DNA of 64,000 nt. It comes from Tetracladium setigerum (lineage: Eukaryota > Ascomycota > Leotiomycetes > Helotiales). The notes under the pieces were generated by a model, which saw nothing but the letters and a program-made list of their open reading frames with translations, ran no database searches and had not been told where the DNA came from. Made by a program: the position numbers and the translations under genes. The stretch spans positions 1,550,001 to 1,614,000 of the forward strand of contig PZJY01000008.1 in the NCBI GenBank assembly GCA_031472005.1, written 5' to 3'. The stretch's first letter is position 1. Every line of letters starts with the position of its first letter. This document shows positions 56,906 to 64,000 of this stretch, piece after piece.

Positions 56906-59089
56906 TTAATACCCCCTCATTCCCACTACTCCACTCATCAGGAGATCCCCCACACCAGCATCACCACTACTACAACTCTGCGAAAGCCCCGACGAGTTGA
57001 AATACGCACTCAAATCCGGATCGCGAAACGGACACAGCCCTCTCGACGTCACTGAAGACGGCGTCGTCTCTGCTGATGCATCTGTCGCTGGCACGTACCC
57101 ACCCCTCTCCGTCTCTTTTCCAGTATCCATCTCAGTCTGCTGCCTGCATCTAATAGCAGCAACTCTTTTCAAATACGATTTCTTCAAACTGTCCAAGACC
57201 ATCTTAAAATAAACACCGGATCGAAAGTCTGCGGCGGTGTTTGCGTATTATTGCCCGCCGCCGCCGCCGCATCCACAACCGGAGGCACCGTCTTTGATAA
57301 TTTCTGAAAGCGAAAACATAGACAGTCGAGATACATAGCCATGGGGATATTATTGCGCGTGGTGTTGGAGTCCCAGTTCAGATCGTTGGCCATGGCGAAG
57401 GTGAGACGGGTGAGGACGAGGATGGAGTGGACGACGAGTGCCCATTGAATGCATGTGAATGCGAGGAAGGATTCCTCTGGGAGGGAGAGGAGGTATTCGA
57501 AGAATATTTTGGTCGCTTCGAGGCATTTGTATTCGTGGGATATATTGTGCGGTTCTGATGTGGGGGAGGAGGTGGTGTGGTAGGGACGGCGGAGGAAGCC
57601 GAGGTCGTAGCTGTAGACTGCGATTTGGGTGAAGCGGTCGAGCATTCCGACTGTTACTGTTGGTTGAGATTATGAGTTGGTGCTTGAAAGTTGTTGACGG
57701 AGGGGAGGGGAAGGTACCGGAATTGCGAACAGCTTCAGACATTAAAGCTCGGTTATCTGCTAATTCTTTCAAGAACATCTGGGCTATCACCTCTGCACTG
57801 ACAGATTGAATGACTGTTGCGTCTGGCTCGCGATGGAATTCCGAGAAGCGCTCCCAGAAGCGCTGTAACTTGACAAGGTGATAAATCTCACCAAAATCCT
57901 CCCCAAGTAAGCCCTCTGCACCACGGGTTTCCATGAGATTGCGATATTGAATACTATTAGGCTTTTGAAATCCCATTGAAACGCTGATCATAGAAATTAG
58001 CTCCAGCGAAACATAAACACACAGCCGAAGATTAGCTTACGCAGAGGACAAACAATAGCAGCCAAGATAGGCGTCTTTAGCAGCTTTCGTAAACGAGGTT
58101 CCTTCCACAAGACCTTGCATGTCAATTGGAATGAAACTTGTGGGGTTTGGAAACTCGTTATCGAGACCAAGATCGAATGTCAGACTGATAGCCAAATTCA
58201 TGTAGACGAATGTCTGGCTGTGCTTTGGATTCGAGTGAATTGGGTACCTGCGCATGACAATCAGCTCCAATCCAGAAGTCCAAAAATTCAAAAACACAGA
58301 AGTGATGGAATGACCGTACCAAGCGATATAGACCAATAAACCCTGCAAAAAATCCAAATTCTTCTTGCCCTCCACCACAATCTTCTGACTCAAAACGCGT
58401 CTAAACTCATGATCCAACTGATGATGAAGATTCGGATCCGACTTCGCCGCCGACGTCAAAACCGCTAGCAGCAAGAACGGCGACGTTCGGGACATGTATG
58501 GTACACATGCAATATCAGGAATATGGACGAATGGGAAACCCGAAGAAATGTCTTTGTAGGCCGTCAGAAGCTTTTCGGCCTCTTCCAAGGAGATTTTGCG
58601 TTGTTTGATGAGTGGTCGGGCGGCACTTGGCGTTGTCCTGGAACCTCCTCCTGACGATGGCAAATTCGAGACATCTTCTCCACAACTGAAGATGTTTTTG
58701 TGATGAGCGTGCAGTTCTTCAATATCTTGCGTCACATCTCGTGATGGAACAGCTGGGAGATCCAGTATGAATTTACAGCTATTTTGTGGACATGTGTTGC
58801 TGGAGCTGCTAGGAGTTTGACGACTACTACCAAATTGTCAGTCGTTGAACACCTCAAGTACATTACAATACAGGACTCAAAATAGCGACGGTTACTTATG
58901 GAAGACTTACATGGCACGACTTCTCATTGGACGAGCTTTCGCTCGCACAATACAGGTAGTTCCGCTCTCATCACATCTCTGGCATATCTCTCGCTCAGGT
59001 TTATAAATGCAGCGGCTCTTGCTTCCGCGACATGCTTCACAGGCACGTGCATTCCTCAATCGGGCTGGGGATTCGGCTTTCTCGACCAT
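56906..59089 (-). CDS. Zn2Cys6 fungal transcription factor
   Basis: Exons read: 59089-58911, 58823-58041, 57983-57718, and from 57656 to the stop at 56906. The N-terminus holds a complete binuclear zinc cluster, ACEACRGSKSRC then ICQRCDESGTTC, spacing C-x2-C-x6-C-x8-C-x2-C-x6-C, so it binds DNA in the nucleus. The middle region has the usual fungal-specific helical homology (LISSAAKSDP-like blocks, YHLVKLQRFWERFSEF, MYLDCLCFRFQKLSKTVP) and ends with MVLDSLKKSYLKRVAAIR. Between KLSKTV and MVLDSLKK the frame changes near 57200-57220. Either an 86-base intron (57288-57203, gtgcct to ttaag) is removed or one base is lost or gained. The tail is Ser/Thr rich. Target genes unknown. Confidence 0.87.
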
Positions 59090-59408
59090 CTTTCCTTACG
59101 AAAGCAGCTCAACTTGGTCGAAATATTCGCTGACAATCGATTTTGTGGTGTGATTCAGCAACTGGACATCCGCTCCGTGGGATGTTGCTGGCTATTATCT
59201 CGGAGGTTCAAACCTTCGGGCCAATCCTGATATCCGGAGGGGTTGTGTATATCCGACAGCCAATGAGAGTTGACGCTACATCCGACGAGCATACTTGGGT
59301 CAAGAAAACAAGAAAATGATTGAGAGGAAGAAAACGACGAATTCATTGAGGCAAATCGAAACCTTTCAAACACAAGGCCAGCTCGGTCCAAACAAAATGA
59401 CGATCTAG
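59090..59408. other. Short intergenic region
   Basis: Promoter of the Zn2Cys6 gene and 3' side of the endonuclease-family gene. Nothing distinctive. Confidence 0.6.
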
Positions 59409-60328
59409 TTAGGGAATTTCAACATCTGTAACGCAAGCACGGTGATCCGATAGATACACTCCATCATCAAACCGATTCGCCAAAACGCCAAAAGTCTTGT
59501 ACCGAACACCATCTCCTTTCCTCGAGAAGATGAAATCAATCCTAGCCGGCGTATTATCCACATAGCCAAACGAAGTCCAGGTCATCTCGTTTCCATATCT
59601 CTTCTCCACAGGAATCTCTGTCGCGATGTCCTCCATGACGGAATCTTCTGAAGTCATGATCTGATATGCGCCATCATCTGGAGGACTGTTGAAATCCCCA
59701 GCGAGAAGGACGGCAGATGGATCCAGAGACTCCGAAAGATCTTCTATCGCTCTGAGAATGAGCTTTGCGCTCTGCTCGCGAGATTTGACTCCTTGATCGT
59801 CGAGATGAGTACTCATGACCATGACCTTTCGACCGGTCGCGATATGGATAAACTCCCCAATGGTAACGAGTCTGATTGACGACGCGTCCCAACCTTTGCC
59901 CGGAACCTTTGGCGTTTTACTGAGCCATCTCGTCTCCCAAGACTTCAATTCCCAGATCCCCGGACGATAGAAAATTGGAGAGTATTCTCCAGCCTGCTTC
60001 CCATCGTCTCGGCCCACTCCAATCACGCTCCATTCCTTCCCGACTTCGAATTCGCGTTCAGCGACGTCAGGATGTCGACGAGTTGCACGTGAAGGACTTC
60101 TTGGAGACAGATGAACGTTTCGGGGAGGACGGAATTGAAAACGAGTTGAGAGCAGAGACGAGGACGGCGGATCATCCAGCGCTCTTCGCCTTTGAAGGGG
60201 TGGGTGGTGGCATAGCGGATATTGTGTGTGATGACTCTGATGCCAAGTGGCGATTGCTTTGTTGCAATGATAGTTTGATCTTGGGAGTCCTCGGCGGTGA
60301 TGATTTTGCTTTTCAGAGTTAAGGTCAT
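59409..60328 (-). CDS. Endonuclease/exonuclease/phosphatase family protein, apparently frameshifted
   Basis: EEP-fold hydrolase (DNase I/inositol phosphatase superfamily). It starts at 60328 (MTLTLKSK) and reads THNIRYATTHPFKGEERW and ICLQEVLHVQLVDILTSLN in one frame. It then continues in the next frame with GKEWSVIGVGRDDGKQAGEY, the metal-site region VMSTHLDDQG, LLAGDFNSPPDDGAYQ, and the C-terminal SDHR catalytic pair. The change of frame lies between about 60085 and 60025, with no room for an intron (the sequence continues the family's protein without a gap). So either one base has been gained or lost in the genome, or the assembly has an indel. All other catalytic motifs are intact. No signal peptide. 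Substrate not predictable. Confidence 0.82.
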
Positions 60329-61184
60329 GATGAGGGAGACTTGTGTAAGTCAGCCTTTTTGCCAGTGATAGGGTGAAGGGCGTCGAGGAGTTCAAGGATC
60401 ACAAACACAACCAAAAGAGGCGCACTAGGGCTTGTCCAAAGTTCATCAGGGTTCCGGAGGAATTCCAAGATGCAATTGTGAGTGATGATAATAGAATCTG
60501 TGTCGCGGATATATATATATATAATATACGTGATTGGGCGATGATTAAGAGAGACGACACGCAGTCAACTAATTGTGAAGTTGAAGGCAAAGGAGGCACG
60601 AGATGTTGAAGCGGCAGCTGATTGGGGCTTGGCATTAACCCCTCCTACGTTCGAGAAACCTGATATTATGTCGCTCACGCATAACGAAATACTTCAGTAT
60701 TCTTTCTTTCACGTCAAGAAAATTGCACAATAAGGATAAGATCCTGTGAGTTGATGTTGTATGCAACCATTCTATTTTCCCATCCATCTTTCCCTTTGCA
60801 CTATTCTATGGTGAGAAAGTCCTCGTCCTGAAGACAAAAAATCTAATAGTGTGGTCACAAATAATAGATGTTTGCTAAACGTATATGCAAATTGCCCTCC
60901 CTCTTCCTAATGCATCATGTCCATCCATCCATCCAACCAAACAAGTAATCCTCTTTCAATTTCCATTCCCATATGTTCAGTTGATTCATCATCGCCATGC
61001 AATGCATAACGCTAACCAATGTACTCCGTAAACGCCATTTTCCCCACCCCATTCCCCCCAAAAGGAACGTAAATTTGAACGCAACGTGAAAGAAAGAAGA
61101 AAACACAAGCATAATGTCTGGATGCCTTTCGGGCAACCAGGTAGAGTATCCTATGATTCGAAGCAAGGAACAAAGCACCGGGTC
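60329..61184. other. Intergenic, no supported gene
   Basis: Promoter of the EEP gene and 3' side of the sconB-like gene. An atatatatatat run lies at 60510-60525. No gene. Confidence 0.55.
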
Positions 61185-63517
61185 CTATCGTGGCAGAAGC
61201 AAGAGAGAAAGTGTGTACAAGAAATCGAGGACAAAAAAAGATACCCACCCAAGATGGGTAAGATCAAGAAACGGTAAAGGAACTCGGCGTCCAGAACCAT
61301 TGGCAGCGCCACCTTCTCCTTGCGTATGGAGGGAATCCGCACCATCCTCACTCTTGAAAGAGTATAATCGAATCTCGCAATCCTCGCTTCCAGTGACCAT
61401 CCTACTATCGCTCAGACCGATACAAGTCACTGGACCGGCGTGGCCCGTGAAAGTTCTTTGACATCTCCCACTTCTAGCGTCCCAGACTTTGACCATTCGA
61501 TCTTCGGCTCCAGAAACGACGCGTAGGCTATCAGCTGCTAAAGCCCATACGCCTTCCACGTGCCCGAAGAAAGTCTTGATGCAACGACCACTGTTGATAT
61601 CCCACAAACGAACAGTGGAATCGAGGCCGGCCGTCATCATGTAGCGAGTTGGGCGTGGTCGAGAATCGGGCCAGTGCTCGAAAGTGGAAGGTTCAACTGG
61701 TTGCGGCGTTTCGCTGCGATCGGAGAGACTGCTTGATCCGTCGTCTACTTCTTCGACTTCTGCTTCATCGGGCTCAAATTCGGCGGGTAGGAGTGTGATT
61801 TGCTGGACTTGGCCAACGTGGCCGGAGAATACCCGGATGGTTTTCATGGTATCGAGATCCCAGAGACGGACAGTGCAGTCATCTGATGCCGAGAAGAGAG
61901 TACGAGATTGCGAGTCAACCTTAACGGAATTGACCCAGTCTTTGTGACCGTTGAGAGTCTGTGTTCGCTTGTCTTTGAAATCGTAAACTCGGACTGTTTT
62001 GTCAACGGAGCCCGAGACGATGTATGGCCCTTCGAAATGGACGGCGATGACGCCCTCGGTATGGCCATCCAGCGTCGAGATACATTCTCCCGTTCGCCAG
62101 TTCCATACTTTGATAGTCCTATCTAGGCTGCCGCTGATTAATTTCGTGTCGTCAAATTGAAGTGTCCGTACACCGGAGGTGTGGCCTTTTAGCGTCCGGA
62201 TACAATCTCCAGTGTCCATGTTCCAAATCTTGATTGTTGTATCATATGAACCGGTCGCTAAGATGTTGTCGTCAAATTGGAGACACATCACGCCATTTGT
62301 GTGACCCCTGAAGATTTTGGTTGAGCATCGACCATACTTCCAGTTGGTTCCAACCTTGAAACGATCCTTGTAGACATCCTTCCATGGGCGGAACTTGGGC
62401 TTTTTGGGCTCCTCGATGCGTTGTCGCTTGTTACCATCGGAAGCGGTCGCTGTTGATGGATCCGACGCGAGCGAAGATGCGTTGCGTTTGCTTGATGCAT
62501 TCAAGACTAAAGTTTTGATGAATTCTATGTTGTTCTTGTCCTCGGGCATTGGTGTGAGACGGGGTGACCATTCATTTAATCCCCGCCCGCTTGCCCGCAA
62601 CTGTTGTTGTCGCTTCCAGTCCCTCAATCGTTTTCTTTCAAGTAACGGCAATCCCCATCCACACTTCGTACACTTACGGTCGATGTGTTGCTCACACATT
62701 TTGTGCCACACCACATCATCGTCGGCCAATATGCGCCACCTCTGACTGACTTGTGCCGCCTTGCAAAGGGAGGTGGTATCGAGGTAGCATAGAATCTTGT
62801 AGGATATCTCGGAAGGAAGGGCAGTAAGGAAGTCGATTCTGATGAGGTCTCGCACTTGGGTAGAGAGGTAGGATAGTTGAGGGAAGCAACATTGTGTGAG
62901 GATACCTTGGAGCATCAGGTTTCGATGTTTAGCTGGGGCTGCCGAGAAGAGTGACCAGACATGCGATATGCCTTGCTGGTCTGCTTGTGAGAGTGTTTCG
63001 AGGTTCTGTTACTGTTAGCCCAGTTCATATGGGTGACATTTACGAGGTGAGTGTAACATACCCTCTGTAGGATCTCCATTGTTGGTTCGTCTGCGGTCCT
63101 CCTACACTTTGAATCTGGTTGGTGTCGATAGCAGTATCGGGTATTTGGATCTTTCTGCGAAGTGGCTGCGAGTTGTGGTGCGCCCAGTGGAGCATACTGG
63201 TCTGGAATATGTTTCGCCAGAAAGGGCGCGACAGTCTTGCCGGCCATCTTTGTAGTTGAGTCCATGGTGATCACAGCGTCGACGGCGTCGAAATCTCCTC
63301 CACAGTTGTCGTGTAGTATAGGGTCTGAGCCATGGTGATCGTGAAGGTGGTGGTGGTGGTGGTCGTCGTGAGGGAATGAGCCTTGTCTCTGCTCATCCTC
63401 CTTGTTCGGTGACATGGCGAATGTCATGTTCTCGCTGAGAAATTCGTTCATCTGGCGGTCAGGATCCTCTTCAATGGAACGGAGCAATGCCAGAGAGGCA
63501 GAGTGAGTTGACGCCAT
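61185..63517 (-). CDS. sconB: F-box/WD40 sulfur-controller protein (SCF ubiquitin ligase subunit)
   Basis: Homologue of Aspergillus sconB, Neurospora scon-2 and yeast MET30, the SCF substrate receptor that represses sulfur-assimilation genes by ubiquitinating the sulfur regulator (CYS3/METR/Met4 type). Two exons, 63517-63062 and 63005-61185, give up to 758 residues. The join restores LETLSQADQQGISHVWSLF. F-box at about 209-255 (DFLTALPSEISYKILCYLD), then the family signature CTKCGWGLPLLERKRLRDWK, then seven WD40 repeats from about 385 (GHTNGVMCLQFDD) to SEDCEIRLYSF. The N-terminal part has a histidine cluster (HDDHHHHHLHDHHG). The last 35 residues after the WD40 propeller, including a hydrophobic WVSFFVLDFLYTLSLLLLP, do not look like the family and may be read-through of an unrecognised 3' intron. 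Confidence 0.94.
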
Positions 63518-64000
63518 TCTGAGTGCCGGGGTGTGTGTGGGTAGATAGCTCGTAGCCGCATGGGAAGAAACGGTGTCGCCTTTCGTCGCAGCCAAAAACC
63601 CAGTCCAATAATGGTCAACGGCAACAACAACGTCTTACTCAGAGAGTGCGGAGAGCATGGAGCCCGAGACTTGCTGTTTCAATTCGCCCCAGGGCAGTTG
63701 AGGTTTGAGGGAGTAAATTGCGTGCTGAGGCCGAGCTCGTGCTTTTTTGGCAGTGGGGAGAAAGTCTATATCGACGTATCGGGGCGGGCGCAAAGAGGAA
63801 GGCTGAGAGTAGCAGCAAAGGAAGGGTCTGATAACGGCAGATTGCGTGCGAACATTGATTTACCCAGCGAGCGCAAGAGAGATTGGGGCAAATGAGTTTG
63901 ATGGGATTATGGTCAAAGATATGGGCTGTGTCGTATGAGTGAGTGTGTGCGACACCGATCGGGTAGGAGTGGTAAAGGTAGCAGGAGTTGAGGAGCGCAG
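63518..64000. other. Upstream region of the sconB-like gene
   Basis: No gene seen. The coding frame stays open upstream to about 63595 but without an ATG, so the start at 63517 is preferred. Confidence 0.55.

Overview
The window is nuclear DNA of a filamentous ascomycete. Genes are split by short GT-AG introns (about 49-78 bases, with CTAAC-like branch points). HET-domain proteins, a UstYa-like (DUF3328) protein, a Zn2Cys6 regulator, a sulfur-controller F-box/WD40 protein and a fungal lysophospholipase are all families typical of Pezizomycotina. The style of the HET genes and the many lineage-specific disordered proteins suggest a leotiomycete, but nothing here fixes a genus. All reading is by eye: exon joins were chosen from splice signals, frame and family conservation.

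Layout. 0-10 kb: lysophospholipase (minus, cut by the window start), a family-3 O-methyltransferase, an unusual cysteine-synthase-fold PLP enzyme and a class 3 lipase. 10-18 kb: cytosolic cytochrome c peroxidase, a serine-rich tail-anchored protein, a UstYa-like oxidase and an acidic conserved protein. 18-26 kb: a candidate LTR remnant, the first HET gene, a small secreted protein with a GPI-like tail and a small basic protein. 26-35 kb: a single-pass membrane protein whose ectodomain is built of 11-residue repeats, a CAMK-like protein kinase and an NAD(P)-binding epimerase-like protein. 35-45 kb is the most dynamic part: two further HET genes flank a decayed type B carboxylesterase, with a possible second relic and a small cysteine-rich secreted protein beside them. 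45-64 kb: two long disordered proteins (one membrane-anchored), a 6.4-kb gene-free stretch, a Zn2Cys6 regulator, an endonuclease/exonuclease/phosphatase-family enzyme with an apparent frameshift, and the sconB/MET30-like F-box WD40 protein.

The genes do not form one pathway. Sulfur metabolism appears twice (cysteine-synthase-like enzyme; sconB-like SCF subunit). Three HET genes in about 25 kb, a pseudogene, a candidate LTR and small secreted proteins mark 18-45 kb as accessory. The flanks look like ordinary core genome. No tRNA, rRNA, CRISPR array or intact transposon was seen.
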